The notes beneath the pieces were generated by a model, which was given only the letters and a program-made list of their open reading frames with translations, did not search any database and had not been told where the DNA came from. Of a stretch of DNA of 39,494 bases, positions 27,100 to 35,568 are shown one piece after another. The position numbers were made by a program, and so were the translations under genes. The first letter of the stretch is position 1. Each line of letters opens with the position of its first letter. The DNA lies in NCBI GenBank assembly GCA_902517505.1, contig CABYCL010000012.1, positions 1 through 39,494 on the forward strand, given 5' to 3'. This DNA is from an uncultured SAR86 cluster bacterium (GTDB lineage: Bacteria; Pseudomonadota; Gammaproteobacteria; Magnimaribacterales; D2472).

Positions 27100-28396
27100 C
27101 TATCTGTTTGCTAATTCTGAAAATTTTATCACTTTCTTCTTTGATTTAAGAACATTTTCTAATTTTTCAACCAATTGCTTCTCTAAAACAATCATTCTAA
27201 ATTGCTCAAGTTGTTGTTGTTGTCCCAATATCCATTGTTTATATTGTTCTGGATCTTTGTACCTTTTTGATTCTTCATCAATAAAATTATCGATTTGTTC
27301 TTTCTTAACTTTGATTTCAAAATGATTAATTAATTCTGCAAATAATAAGTCTAGCTTAACTCTTTTTTCTGCTTTCTCTATGAAAGTATCAATAGGAAAT
27401 AAATCATCGCCAGCATTTTCTTCAGTATGCCCAATTCTCATTAAGGCATCTTTTCTCATTAAATCAGCTTGCTCTTTTACAGTTGAATTAGGAGTTTTGA
27501 AATTATTTGTTTTTAGGAGTGTCTCATACATTGATTCTTTTGATAATTCTTTCTCTTGAACGATTACTTCATTTTTCATTCTTTCAGTAATCTCGGTTCT
27601 AAATTGTGATTTATCTTTAATTTCCATTTGAAGTTTTTTAAATAACTCTTCATCAATTTTTGCTTCAGTTATTTCTTGAACATTTTTTAAGATCTATTTC
27701 GAACTCGGCATTTACTCCTGCTAAATCATTTTTAAAATAATCATTAGGGAAGGTGCATTCAAGAGAAAATTTTGATGGTTTTTTACCAACAATACCATCT
27801 TCAAAGCCAGGTATCATCGAATTACTACCAAGGACAAGTTTAAAATCTTTTGCAGAATTTCCTTCAAATTCCTCTCCATTAATTTTGCCTAGAAAATCAA
27901 TGATAACCTGATCATCTAGTTTTGCTTTCCTTTCTACATCCTTCCATTCACCATATCTTTTTTTAATATCATCAATTGCATTATCAATATCTAAATCTTC
28001 AACTTCTATCTCAAACTTTTCATAATTAGTCCATCTAGAGAATTTTGGTTTAATTTCTGGAAATACTTCGACAGTAGCAGAATAAATAATGTTCTTCTTA
28101 GGATCCTCAGAGTCTATTGAAACTTGGGGAGAGGATGCCGGTCTTACTTTATTGTCTGTAATGGCTTTTGGATATGATTCTTGAATAAGTTCATTAATAA
28201 CTTCATTATGAATTGACTGTCCATATCGTTGCTCTAAAACTTCTTTTGGAACTGCGCCTTTTCTAAATCCATCAATCTTTGCTTTTGTTTTTATGTTTTT
28301 AATTTTAGAACTAAATTTATCGTTATATTCTGCAGTAGGAATACTTACCGTAATTTTACGCTCTAAGTCTTTTAATTTTTTTATACTAACTTTCAT
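27100..28396 (-). CDS. Trigger factor, split by a one-base frameshift
   Basis: Trigger factor is the ribosome-bound chaperone that meets nascent chains. The first frame runs from the ATG at 28396 to a stop at 27665 (243 residues) and carries the ribosome-binding domain with GFRKG (43-47) and the FKBP-like domain (about 150-235). The second frame, to 27100, supplies the C-terminal chaperone domain. They differ by one base: the first ends in an unrelated CSRNN tail after DLKK, whereas the other frame continues [14 protein letters not shown]. Dropping one base at the A6 run (27683-27688) or just after it gives 431 residues, against 432 in E. coli. A sequencing or assembly error is most likely; a real mutation or slippage is possible. 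The ATG has a good ribosome site (AAGGTGA) and lies 18 bases after tRNA-His. A longer in-frame start at 28459 lies within the tRNA and is rejected. Confidence 0.93.
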
Positions 28397-28414
28397 TCTT
28401 TCACCTTCTGTAAA

Positions 28415-28492
28415 TGGGGCGAGCGATGGGGTTCGAACCCACGGCCTCCGGAGCCACAATCCAGCGCTCTAACCAACTGAGCTACGCCCGCC
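28415..28492 (-). tRNA. tRNA-His (GUG)
   Basis: The minus strand folds as a tRNA with acceptor stem GCGGGCG / CGCTCGC, D arm GTAGCTCAGTTGGTTAGAGC, anticodon loop with GTG, and T arm GGGTTCGAACCCC. It carries the histidine hallmarks: an encoded extra G at -1 (28492) opposite C73, followed by encoded CCA (28417-28415). The tig ATG is 18 bases downstream. Confidence 0.97.
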
Positions 28493-28504
28493 ACAAGACT
28501 CGGT

Positions 28505-28510
28505 ATTATA
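28505..28510 (-). promoter_or_regulatory. -10 element for tRNA-His and the tig operon
   Basis: A perfect minus-strand TATAAT lies 12 bases before the G-1 of tRNA-His, between it and the stop of the GST-like gene. The following discriminator region (ACCGAGTC) is relatively GC-rich, as in stable-RNA promoters. No convincing -35 box is present. Confidence 0.5.
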
Positions 28511-28529
28511 GTTTAATTAAAATTATTAT

Positions 28530-29195
28530 CTATTTTTTTGAATTATAGTTTTTTGATGGAAAGAATGAAGTTTCAGCACCCTCTTCCCATATCTCATAAG
28601 TATGCATTATTTCTTCAAATAATTTTGAATCTAAAAAATTATTCAATAGTTTTTTAACTTTGGTGATTTCATTTTGAGAATCAAACCAACTTGAATTAGC
28701 TATTCTAAATTGTCTAATAAATGGCAAAATTGATATATCTAACTTATTTAATTGATCTCCAAAGCACCATTCACTATTAAAAATTAAGCTCTCTAAATTA
28801 TTTAAAATCTTTAGGCATTGATTTTGATGGAATTCTAGATCTACATCCTTATATCTTGTTGAGTACTTATATCTATCTAAATGATATTTAAATTTATTAT
28901 CAAAAATATTTATTAGATGCTCAGTTAAATCGATTTCATTTTGCTCTATATTACCTTCAAATACATTATCTATACTTAAAACCCAATTTATAATATCTAA
29001 ACTTTCATCAATTACTTTTTTCTTTGTTATTAAAACTGGTACGGTTCCTTTTGGAGAAACTTTCAACATATGATCAGGTTTATTGTTTAATCTAACCTCT
29101 CTTATTTCACACTCAATGCCTGCAAGTTTTATTGCCATTCTTGCTCGCATTGCATAGGGACATCTTTTAAATGAATATAAAATTGGATAATTCAT
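28530..29195 (-). CDS. Glutathione S-transferase-like protein
   Basis: The 221-residue protein begins with a thioredoxin-fold N-terminal domain (about 1-75) of GST type. It contains FKRCPYAMRARMAI with Cys12, the usual GTVPVLI with the cis-proline, and DESLDIINWVL, the glutathione gamma-glutamyl contact. An all-helical C-terminal domain follows. CPYA resembles the CPYC/CPFA redox site of glutaredoxin-like and omega-class GSTs, so it may be a thiol transferase or reductase rather than a conjugating enzyme. It starts 4 bases after trhO and is the last gene of the tRNA-Pro/tRNA-Arg/trhO unit. The substrate is unknown. Confidence 0.82.
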   Translation of the reverse strand: MNYPILYSFKRCPYAMRARMAIKLAGIECEIREVRLNNKPDHMLKVSPKGTVPVLITKKKVIDESLDIINWVLSIDNVFEGNIEQNEIDLTEHLINIFDNKFKYHLDRYKYSTRYKDVDLEFHQNQCLKILNNLESLIFNSEWCFGDQLNKLDISILPFIRQFRIANSSWFDSQNEITKVKKLLNNFLDSKLFEEIMHTYEIWEEGAETSFFPSKNYNSKK

Positions 29196-29199
29196 ATAA

Positions 29200-30138
29200 T
29201 TATCTTAAAACCTCTTCTTTAGGTCCTATATGTTTTTGGTTTCGTTCTTTGGCTAAATCAACCTGCTTTTGTCTGCTCTTATATCTTAATTTTTGTTCTT
29301 CTGATGTTTTATCAAAACATTCTGGGCAAGCAACTCCTCGAATATACTTTTTAGATTTTTTATCATTATCAGTTATAGGCATTCTGCATCCATGACACAT
29401 ATCATAGGTACCTTGAGACAAATCATGTTTAACCGAAACCCTATCATCAAATACAAAACACTCACCCTGCCATCTGCTTTTATCTTTTGATACAGATTCA
29501 AAGTATTTTAATATCCCTCCCTTAAGATGATATACATTCTTAAAACCTTTCTCTTTCATTAAAGAAGATGCTTTTTCGCATCTAATACCACCAGTACAAA
29601 ACATTGCTATATTTTTATTATTTTTTTCATGAGCAGTAAATTTGTTTTTTTTTAACCACTTTGGGAATTCTCTAAACTTAGTAGTATTAGGATTTAAAGA
29701 ATTTTTAAATGTTCCTATGGAATATTCATAGTTATTTCTAGTATCAATAATAATGGTATTTTTATCATCAATAAGATCGTTCCAGTTTTCTGGCTCTACA
29801 TATTCTCCAACTGATTTAGTTGGGTCTATTGATTTATCACCTATGGTAACGATCTCTTCTTTTAATTTAACTTTAAGTCTTACAAACGGATTTTTATCTG
29901 ATGAAGAATATTTAATATCTAAATCATCAAACCCCTTATAGCTCTTAATATAATTTAAAGCTTTTAAAAGATTTTCATTATTAGATGAAGAGATTGTCCC
30001 ATTAATACCTTCATCACCAACTAATATTGTTCCATGAATAGAAAATTCTTTTAATTTTTTACGAATTTTATTATGGAAACTCAATGAATCAAGCACTTCT
30101 GTAAATTTATATAAGGCAGCAACTTTATACATAAACAT
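29200..30138 (-). CDS. tRNA uridine(34) hydroxylase TrhO (YceA)
   Basis: TrhO hydroxylates U34 of certain tRNAs to 5-hydroxyuridine, a step toward cmo5U at the wobble base; this is known for E. coli YceA and B. subtilis YbfQ. The 312-residue protein has the N-terminal acylphosphatase-like domain (VAALYKFTEV, GTILVGDEGINGTISSS) and a rhodanese domain with active-site Cys181 (MFCTGGIRCEKA). Its C-terminal segment has four cysteines in two CxxC pairs (CHGC and CPEC), likely metal-binding. The ATG at 30138 is only 6 bases after the CCA end of tRNA-Arg; an ATG two codons later is the alternative. No ribosome site is visible. It shares a transcription unit with tRNA-Pro(UGG), a tRNA type carrying this modification. 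Confidence 0.93.
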   Translation of the reverse strand: MFMYKVAALYKFTEVLDSLSFHNKIRKKLKEFSIHGTILVGDEGINGTISSSNNENLLKALNYIKSYKGFDDLDIKYSSSDKNPFVRLKVKLKEEIVTIGDKSIDPTKSVGEYVEPENWNDLIDDKNTIIIDTRNNYEYSIGTFKNSLNPNTTKFREFPKWLKKNKFTAHEKNNKNIAMFCTGGIRCEKASSLMKEKGFKNVYHLKGGILKYFESVSKDKSRWQGECFVFDDRVSVKHDLSQGTYDMCHGCRMPITDNDKKSKKYIRGVACPECFDKTSEEQKLRYKSRQKQVDLAKERNQKHIGPKEEVLR

Positions 30139-30144
30139 TAAAAA

Positions 30145-30221
<77 letters not shown>

Positions 30222-30222
30222 T

Positions 30223-30299
30223 TGGTCGGGGTAGTAAGATTCGAACTTACGACCACTCGCTCCCAAAGCGAGTGCGCTACCAGACTGCGCTATACCCCG
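30223..30299 (-). tRNA. tRNA-Pro (UGG)
   Basis: Minus-strand cloverleaf: acceptor CGGGGTA / TACCCCG, D arm with AGCGCAGTCTGGTAGCGC, anticodon stem CTCGC / GCGAG around TTTGGGA (anticodon TGG), T arm GTAAGTTCGAATCTTAC, discriminator A and encoded CCA (30225-30223). In E. coli the UGG tRNA-Pro carries cmo5U34, made through the TrhO or TrhP route. Confidence 0.97.
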
Positions 30300-30308
30300 A
30301 GGGTGCAA

Positions 30309-30337
30309 ATATTAAAGTTTATATAATAAATAAGCAA
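30309..30337 (-). promoter_or_regulatory. Candidate promoter of the tRNA-Pro/tRNA-Arg/trhO unit
   Basis: On the minus strand TTGCTT (30337-30332), 17 bases and TAATAT (30314-30309) lead into TTGCACCC and then the tRNA. The GC-rich discriminator fits a stable-RNA promoter and resembles the sequence after the -10 of the tRNA-Val unit (TAGCACCC). Confidence 0.5.
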
Positions 30338-30343
30338 TCTTCG

Positions 30344-30372
30344 TGGGCATAAATATTAATTAATGAGATAAT
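30344..30372 (+). promoter_or_regulatory. Candidate leaderless promoter of folD
   Basis: TGGGCA (30344-30349, four of six -35 matches), 17 bases and GATAAT (30367-30372). The -10 box ends 7 bases before the folD ATG, so the transcript would start on the start codon. Confidence 0.4.
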
Positions 30373-30378
30373 ATTAGC

Positions 30379-31221
30379 ATGTCAGCATTAAAATTAGATG
30401 GAAAAAATTTATCAGCAATTTCAGAGGATTCTATAAAAAATAGGGTTGCTGATTTGTTGAAGAAAAGTATAAACCCAACACTAGCAACAATTTTAGTTGG
30501 AGCTGATCCTGCATCTGAGACTTATGTAAAAATGAAAAGAAATACATGCGCAAGGGTTGGTATGAAATCTATTGCTGTTGAACTCCCAGAGAATACTACC
30601 ACTGAAGAGTTGCTTGATAAAATTCAAGATCTTAACAATAACGAGAATGTTCATGGCATATTATTGCAACATCCCGTTCCTACTCAAATAGATGAAAGAA
30701 AGTGTTTTGATGCTATTGACGTAAAAAAGGATGTAGATGGAGTTACATGTCTTGGTTTTGGTAATATGAGTATGGGTATTGATGCTTATGGATCATGTAC
30801 ACCAGCAGGTATAATTAGGCTAATTAAGCATTATAAAATTGATGTACAAGGTTTAAATGCGGTTGTAGTTGGCAGAAGTCCTATCCTTGGAAAACCGATG
30901 GCAATGATGCTTCTAAATTTAAATGCTACTGTAACTATTTGTCATTCAAGAACACAAAATATCGATACTATTATCAAAAATGCTGATTTAATAGTAGGCG
31001 CAGTTGGGATTCCAAAATTTATAAAATCAAGTTGGATTAAAAAAGAGGCTATTGTTATAGACGCTGGCTATCACCCAGAAAAGTGTGGGGATATAGACTT
31101 AGACGGAATAGAAGATATTGCTAGCGCCTTTACCCCAGTTCCAGGAGGTGTAGGACCAATGACTATAAATACTTTGATACTGCAAACTCTTCAATCTGCT
31201 GAAAAAAGCTTAGCAAATTAA
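30379..31221 (+). CDS. Methylenetetrahydrofolate dehydrogenase/cyclohydrolase FolD
   Basis: FolD interconverts 5,10-methylene- and 10-formyl-tetrahydrofolate with NADP, feeding purine and formyl-Met synthesis. The 280-residue protein has Tyr49 and catalytic Lys53 in [11 protein letters not shown], the family blocks [11 protein letters not shown] and DVDGVT, the nucleotide site [16 protein letters not shown], and the C-terminal signature [10 protein letters not shown]. The ATG has no ribosome site. It is monocistronic, divergent from the tRNA-Pro unit, and its stop overlaps that of the opposing DUF4389 gene (shared TTAA). Confidence 0.97.
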   Translation: MSALKLDGKNLSAISEDSIKNRVADLLKKSINPTLATILVGADPASETYVKMKRNTCARVGMKSIAVELPENTTTEELLDKIQDLNNNENVHGILLQHPVPTQIDERKCFDAIDVKKDVDGVTCLGFGNMSMGIDAYGSCTPAGIIRLIKHYKIDVQGLNAVVVGRSPILGKPMAMMLLNLNATVTICHSRTQNIDTIIKNADLIVGAVGIPKFIKSSWIKKEAIVIDAGYHPEKCGDIDLDGIEDIASAFTPVPGGVGPMTINTLILQTLQSAEKSLAN

Positions 31222-31571
31222 TTTTCTTTTTGTTCTGATGTTATATCTTCATTTTCTGATAATGCTTCCTCTGTCTCATCAGCATCAATTATGATCTCAT
31301 CATCAGAATTATTTTTGAATGGAAATGGTTTTTCTTCCGTTTGGAATAATAAAAAAGCTAAAGAATCATCAAAAAATTCAATAATATAAGAATTTATGTT
31401 TGCTATGGAAATGTTAGCTTTGGATGTGAATAGAACAAAAAGAAATTGAATAAATGCCAATCCAATTGCAATTGTTAAAGCAAAATTAATTACAAAAGCA
31501 TAAAGAACCATAAATAAAAATCTAACCCATTTGCTAGTTTTTAATATTTCGTCTTTATTAATAGTTTCCAT
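31218..31571 (-). CDS. DUF4389 membrane protein
   Basis: This 117-residue protein matches the DUF4389 type found next to gpsA in Pseudomonas. A short cytoplasmic N-terminus leads to one or two membrane segments (about 17-50, with [18 protein letters not shown]) and a motif-like [27 protein letters not shown] (in part). It ends in a highly acidic tail from about residue 90. The function is unknown. It starts 3 bases after gpsA, ending the tRNA-Val/tRNA-Asp/DUF4149/gpsA unit, and its stop overlaps folD. Confidence 0.75.
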   Translation of the reverse strand: METINKDEILKTSKWVRFLFMVLYAFVINFALTIAIGLAFIQFLFVLFTSKANISIANINSYIIEFFDDSLAFLLFQTEEKPFPFKNNSDDEIIIDADETEEALSENEDITSEQKEN

Positions 31572-31574
31572 AAT

Positions 31575-32585
31575 TTAATGTTTAAATTCTACATCAACTT
31601 CATGAGGATTATTCAGCAAATCATCAATTATTGATTCAGGTGATGCTTCTTCATAAATTATATTATACATTGATTCAACAAGAGGCATTTTAATATTAAG
31701 CCTTGATGATTCATTTCTTACAATCTCAAGCGTTCTAACTCCTTCTGCCACTTGGCCGACCTTATTTTTTGCTTCTAATAAGGTCATTCCTGAGCCTATG
31801 TTAAATCCAAGCTGATAATTACGAGATAAATTAGACATGCATGTAGCAACCAAGTCTCCCATTCCTGATAAACCGAGAAATGTTATTGGATTAGCTCCTT
31901 TCGCAACAGCAAATCTACTCATCTCAGCCATGCTTCTAGTTAGTATCAATCCAATAGCATTTTCACCAACTTCAAGAGATTCTGCCATTCCACATACAAC
32001 TGCATAAATATTTTTTAAAGCCCCAGCAAGTTCTACTCCTTGCATATCTTTGCTTGAATATATCTTGAAATGTTTAGAAGATAAAACAGACTTTACTTTA
32101 ATCAATAAATCCTCATCTGAACTTGCAATAACAGTTCCAGCAAGCTTATTTTCAGCTATTTCTTTAGCTAAGTTTGGTCCACTTAAAACTCCGATTTTAT
32201 TTTTTAATTTTAATGAAATAATCTCAGATAGGGATCTATAAGGATCATCTAGAATGCCTTTTGTACAAGAAATTATAAAAGAATCAGGATCTATAAATTC
32301 AGATATTCTATCTACAATCTTCTCGAAAATAATACTTGGTGTTGCAATAAAGATAATTTCAGCATTCTCAAGAACTTCATTTAAATTATCAGAAGCCACA
32401 ATATTTTCAGATAGTTTTAATTCTGGGTGATAAGAAGTATTTGCACCCTCTGAATTAATTCTTAAAGCTTGGTCTGAATCTCTGACCCAAAGAGAAACAT
32501 TGAATCCATTAGATGCTGCAAGATTTGCTAGCACTGTTCCAAAGCTTCCACCGCCAAGAACTGCTACTTTATTTAATGAGATCAT
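31575..32585 (-). CDS. NAD(P)-dependent glycerol-3-phosphate dehydrogenase GpsA
   Basis: GpsA reduces dihydroxyacetone phosphate to sn-glycerol 3-phosphate, the backbone for phospholipids. The 336-residue length matches the family. The N-terminal nucleotide site is VAVLGGGSFGTVLA (7-20), and IFIATPS and SCTKGI follow. The catalytic Lys191 lies in ELAGALKNIYAVVCG, and GENAIGLILTRSMAEM and GLSGMGDLVATC are standard. It lies 11 bases after the DUF4149 gene in a compact unit headed by two tRNAs. Confidence 0.96.
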   Translation of the reverse strand: MISLNKVAVLGGGSFGTVLANLAASNGFNVSLWVRDSDQALRINSEGANTSYHPELKLSENIVASDNLNEVLENAEIIFIATPSIIFEKIVDRISEFIDPDSFIISCTKGILDDPYRSLSEIISLKLKNKIGVLSGPNLAKEIAENKLAGTVIASSDEDLLIKVKSVLSSKHFKIYSSKDMQGVELAGALKNIYAVVCGMAESLEVGENAIGLILTRSMAEMSRFAVAKGANPITFLGLSGMGDLVATCMSNLSRNYQLGFNIGSGMTLLEAKNKVGQVAEGVRTLEIVRNESSRLNIKMPLVESMYNIIYEEASPESIIDDLLNNPHEVDVEFKH

Positions 32586-32596
32586 CTATCTTATTA

Positions 32597-33004
32597 TTAT
32601 AAAGTAGTCACTCTAAAAATTTGCATTATTGCAACGATCATAATTACCAAAGTATTAAAAACACTTAAATTATGAAGCCATTTAAACAAATTATCCCATC
32701 CCCTATCTCTAGCAATATTAGTTAAAGGTATAATTATGTAACCTAAAAAAGAAAAGAATACTGCAATGATAGCTGCATATATATCAAATGTTTTAAAAAA
32801 CAAATAGGATATTAATAAAGCTAGTAGAGTTATTAAAAAAAGAAGCAAGTAATATCTTGGAAAAATTTTTCTTAAAAATTTTGATGCATTCTCATCATCT
32901 AAGACCTTAAAAACTACAGGAGCTGTCAAAAGCACTTGAGCAAAAATTATTCCCAATACCAGTGAATAACAAAGTATCAACAAACTTATAATTAATGTAT
33001 TCAT
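32597..33004 (-). CDS. DUF4149-type small membrane protein
   Basis: This 135-residue, four-helix membrane protein resembles the DUF4149 (TMEM205-like) family: FAQVLLTAPVVFKVLDD near the first helix, then FPRYYLL, a central helix pair, and IARDRGWDNLFKWLHNLSVFNTLVIM at the end (quoted in part for recognition). No function is established. The ATG is 13 bases after the CCA end of tRNA-Asp and shows only a weak purine stretch (AGATAG). It precedes gpsA. Confidence 0.7.
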   Translation of the reverse strand: MNTLIISLLILCYSLVLGIIFAQVLLTAPVVFKVLDDENASKFLRKIFPRYYLLLFLITLLALLISYLFFKTFDIYAAIIAVFFSFLGYIIIPLTNIARDRGWDNLFKWLHNLSVFNTLVIMIVAIMQIFRVTTL

Positions 33005-33017
33005 ATCTATCTATTAA

Positions 33018-33092
33018 TGGCGGTCCGACGGGGAATCGAACCCCGAACGCCGCCGTGACAGGGCGGAATTATAACCGTTTAACTACCGGACC
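33018..33092 (-). tRNA. tRNA-Asp (GUC)
   Basis: Minus-strand cloverleaf: acceptor GGTCCGG / TCGGACC with one G-U pair, a D arm with AGTTAAACGGTTATAAT, anticodon stem CCGCC / GGCGG around CTGTCAC (anticodon GTC), T arm CGGGGTTCGATTCCCCG, discriminator G and encoded CCA (33020-33018). Confidence 0.97.
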
Positions 33093-33108
33093 ACTTTTAA
33101 GGTTGCAT

Positions 33109-33114
33109 ATTATA
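33109..33114 (-). promoter_or_regulatory. Possible -10 element in front of tRNA-Asp
   Basis: A perfect minus-strand TATAAT lies 16 bases before tRNA-Asp in the 48-base spacer after tRNA-Val. TTGAAC upstream is only 14 bases away, a poor spacing. Co-transcription from tRNA-Val is the alternative. The spacer also holds a short inverted repeat, AGGTTG / CAACCT. Confidence 0.35.
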
Positions 33115-33140
33115 TGTTCTATATAAAAGTTCAACCTAAA

Positions 33141-33217
33141 TGGTGGGTGATGACAGGTTCGAACTGCCGACCCTCTCGGTGTAAACGAGATGCTCTACCA
33201 AACTGAGCTAATCACCC
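33141..33217 (-). tRNA. tRNA-Val (UAC)
   Basis: Minus-strand cloverleaf: acceptor GGGTGAT / ATCACCC, D arm with AGCTCAGTTTGGTAGAGC, anticodon stem CTCGT / ACCGAG region around TTTACAC (anticodon TAC), T arm GGCAGTTCGAACCTGTC, discriminator A and encoded CCA (33143-33141). Like tRNA-Pro(UGG), this tRNA type carries a U34 5-oxy modification in E. coli. Confidence 0.97.
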
Positions 33218-33248
33218 TAACCTTCTTAATTCACATTTAAGGGTGCTA

Positions 33249-33254
33249 ATAATA
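33249..33254 (-). promoter_or_regulatory. Possible -10 element of the tRNA-Val unit
   Basis: Minus-strand TATTAT is followed by TAGCACCC, resembling the stretch after the tRNA-Pro -10 box (TTGCACCC). The leader before tRNA-Val would be about 24 bases. No good -35 box is present. Confidence 0.35.
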
Positions 33255-33283
33255 CTATTATTAGAAAAAAATAACATTATTTG

Positions 33284-34180
33284 TTAGGTCTGTTTTTGTT
33301 GATTTCCAGTTAGATTAATTCTTGCTAAATAGATACCAAAAAGTGCAACAAATACAAATATTATTTGAGTTATGTTTAAAATTTCACCAAATATAAATGC
33401 AGCTAAAATAGTTGCTGTAATGGGTTGCATTAAAAGTCCAATAGATCCTTCTGAAGCAGAAATTTTTCCAATTCCATGAGTGATTAAATATTGACCTCCA
33501 AATTGACATAAAACTGCAAGTAGTAATAAATTTATCCATTCAAACGAAGTGGATGGAATCATATTTCCACCTTGAATAAGCATTGGAATTATTGAAAATA
33601 AACAACAAAATAATGTTGTGTAAAAAATTATGTTTAAGGAATTTTCTTTACCTAGTTTTGCAATTATTAATAAATACACTCCATAAAAAAAAGCTGCAAT
33701 CAAACAGAGTATGTCACCAATAACTCTCCCAGTAGCATAATTATTTGAAAAATAAATTAACCCTAATATTCCAATATAAGTAATCAAGAAAGATACAACA
33801 AAACTCCTTGAAAGTTTTTCCCTAAAAAATATATAACCAAGAATAGCCACAAATACAGGAGAAGAATTAACTATTATAGTTGCATTAGATACAGATGTTA
33901 TATTCATACTGTAATGCCATAGAGTTAAATCAGTTGTAAATGCTAAAGATGCTAACGCAGCAAAAAAAATTGTTTTACTGTCATTTACAATGAATTTAAA
34001 TTTTTTATTTAATTTTAGATTTAGTAAAAATAAAAAAGGTATAGCTAGCAACATCCTATAAAAACTAATTGCTGATGATGACAACATGCTCCACTTAACA
34101 AAAATTGGTGCAAAGCCAATTAGTACTGCTCCAAGTGTTAGGATAAGAAAGTGATTTGTTCGCTGAAAATTAGTTTTCAT
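33284..34180 (-). CDS. EamA/DMT-family transporter
   Basis: This 298-residue inner-membrane protein has the drug/metabolite transporter plan of ten helices in two EamA repeats. The first repeat shows FAPIFVKWSMLSSSAISFYRMLLAIP (in part) and SNATIIVNSSPVFVAILGYIFFREKLS; the second has LIAAFFYGVYLLIIAKLG and SEGSIGLLMQPITATILAAFIFGE. Family members export amino acids, metabolites or drugs; the substrate cannot be assigned. It stands alone, divergent from xseA over 17 bases, with no ribosome site. A TATAAC is only 3 bases from the ATG, too close to serve that start. Confidence 0.9.
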   Translation of the reverse strand: MKTNFQRTNHFLILTLGAVLIGFAPIFVKWSMLSSSAISFYRMLLAIPFLFLLNLKLNKKFKFIVNDSKTIFFAALASLAFTTDLTLWHYSMNITSVSNATIIVNSSPVFVAILGYIFFREKLSRSFVVSFLITYIGILGLIYFSNNYATGRVIGDILCLIAAFFYGVYLLIIAKLGKENSLNIIFYTTLFCCLFSIIPMLIQGGNMIPSTSFEWINLLLLAVLCQFGGQYLITHGIGKISASEGSIGLLMQPITATILAAFIFGEILNITQIIFVFVALFGIYLARINLTGNQQKQT

Positions 34181-34191
34181 AAAGTTATACT
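34163..34191 (+). promoter_or_regulatory. Candidate leaderless promoter of xseA
   Basis: CTGAAA (34163-34168, four of six matches), 17 bases and TATACT (34186-34191, five of six). The -10 box ends 7 bases before the xseA ATG at 34198, so transcription would start on the start codon. It overlaps the 5' end of the divergent transporter gene. Confidence 0.45.
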
Positions 34192-34197
34192 TTCAAT

Positions 34198-35568
34198 ATG
34201 ACTAGTAACATTGTAGTGCAGAATGATGAAATTATCTCAGTAGGCGAACTAAATAAATCTGCAAAATATTTATTAGAAAATAACTTCAATAATTTATCTG
34301 TTGTTGGTGAAATATCAAATCTTTCAAGGCCCAGTTCAGGGCATATCTACTTCACATTGAAGGATGAGGAAGGGGCAATAAGATGTGCAATGTTCAAAAA
34401 CCAAAATATGAAATTAAATTTTTCACCTGAAAATGGAGATAAGTGTGTGCTTAAGGGTCAAATTAGTATTTATGTTCCTCGAGGTGACTATCAGTTAATA
34501 GTGAAAACTATTGAGCCTGCAGGTGTAGGAAATCTAATGCAACAATTTGAAAAGCTAAAGAATAAACTTGAAAATGAGGGATTATTTAGTTTGGATAATA
34601 AAGTAGATATACCTATCTCACCTAATCATATTGGGATTGTAAGTTCATCATCAACTGCTGCATTTCAAGATATTATTTCAACTGTTAAAAGAAGAGCACC
34701 AAATTCTAAAATTTCATTAAGTGATGCCATGGTTCAGGGTGACAATGCCCATGTCAGTATTATTAATGCGCTAAATAGAATAATTTTGTACAACGAGAAA
34801 AATCCTAGTAATAAAATTGATGTTGTCATTCTTGCTAGAGGCGGAGGTTCAATAGAAGATCTTTGGTGCTTTAATGATGAAGATTTGGCAAGAGAAATTT
34901 TTTCATACCCAATTCCAACCATATCTGGAGTTGGTCATGAAATTGATTTTACTATTTGTGACTTTGTTTGTGATATACGAGTTCCTACTCCAACAGCATC
35001 TGCAGAGCTTGTTACTGAATTTAATTTTAAAATCGTAGATAAGTTAGACGAATTTAAATTAAGAATAAATAAAAATATAAGAGCTTTTATTGAAGACTTA
35101 AAACGAAATCTAGATTTTAATCGATCAAGATTAAAAGATCCTTTGTCCTTATTAAGAGAGAAGAATCAATATTTAGATAGTTTAGACCTAAGAATGCAGA
35201 AACAACAAAAATCAATAATTAGTGATAAAAAGAATCAAATTGAAAAAATTGATTCTCAGATTAGTTTTAACAATCCAATTAGAAAATTAGATCTTATAAA
35301 AAATAAATTAACTCAAGTCCATGAAAGACTTCATAGAAATGTCAATGAAAAAATAATGCTAAGTAAAAATTTAGTTGATAAATTACTTAAAAATATAGAA
35401 ATACTCAGTCCACTATCAATATTAGATAGAGGATATGCGATCGTTACTAATAGCAAAGGTGAAGCAATAAAGTCTTTTACAGATGTCAGCAAAGGAGAAA
35501 TTTTAAAAACTAGATTAAATAAAGGCTCTCTTGATGTTGAAGTAATAAAAAATGATAAAGAAGCTTAA
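34198..35568 (+). CDS. Exodeoxyribonuclease VII large subunit XseA
   Basis: XseA with XseB degrades single-stranded DNA from either end in mismatch and damage repair. The 456-residue length equals that of E. coli. An N-terminal OB fold (about 15-110) contains VVGEISNLSRPSSGHIYFTLKD, and the catalytic part has GIVSSSSTAAFQDI, ARGGGSIEDLWCFNDEDLAR (20 of the block) and GVGHEIDFTICDFVCD. A long coiled-coil region (about 285-400) precedes the C-terminal DRGYAIV. No ribosome site precedes the ATG. It overlaps the M23 peptidase gene by 17 bases. The small subunit gene is not in this window. Confidence 0.96.
   Translation: MTSNIVVQNDEIISVGELNKSAKYLLENNFNNLSVVGEISNLSRPSSGHIYFTLKDEEGAIRCAMFKNQNMKLNFSPENGDKCVLKGQISIYVPRGDYQLIVKTIEPAGVGNLMQQFEKLKNKLENEGLFSLDNKVDIPISPNHIGIVSSSSTAAFQDIISTVKRRAPNSKISLSDAMVQGDNAHVSIINALNRIILYNEKNPSNKIDVVILARGGGSIEDLWCFNDEDLAREIFSYPIPTISGVGHEIDFTICDFVCDIRVPTPTASAELVTEFNFKIVDKLDEFKLRINKNIRAFIEDLKRNLDFNRSRLKDPLSLLREKNQYLDSLDLRMQKQQKSIISDKKNQIEKIDSQISFNNPIRKLDLIKNKLTQVHERLHRNVNEKIMLSKNLVDKLLKNIEILSPLSILDRGYAIVTNSKGEAIKSFTDVSKGEILKTRLNKGSLDVEVIKNDKEA

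Noticed and set aside
27683-27688. Programmed frameshifting in tig
   Set aside because: No known precedent for trigger factor, and no stimulatory structure is seen; a one-base error at an A6 run is simpler.
28397-28459. A 21-residue N-terminal extension of the trigger factor frame
   Set aside because: It is translated from tRNA-His sequence; the ATG at 28396 has a good ribosome site and begins the normal MKVSIKK start.
33100-33137. Inverted repeat AGGTTG / CAACCT between tRNA-Val and tRNA-Asp as a terminator
   Set aside because: The loop is long, the stem is short and no T run follows; it may just be a spacer feature.
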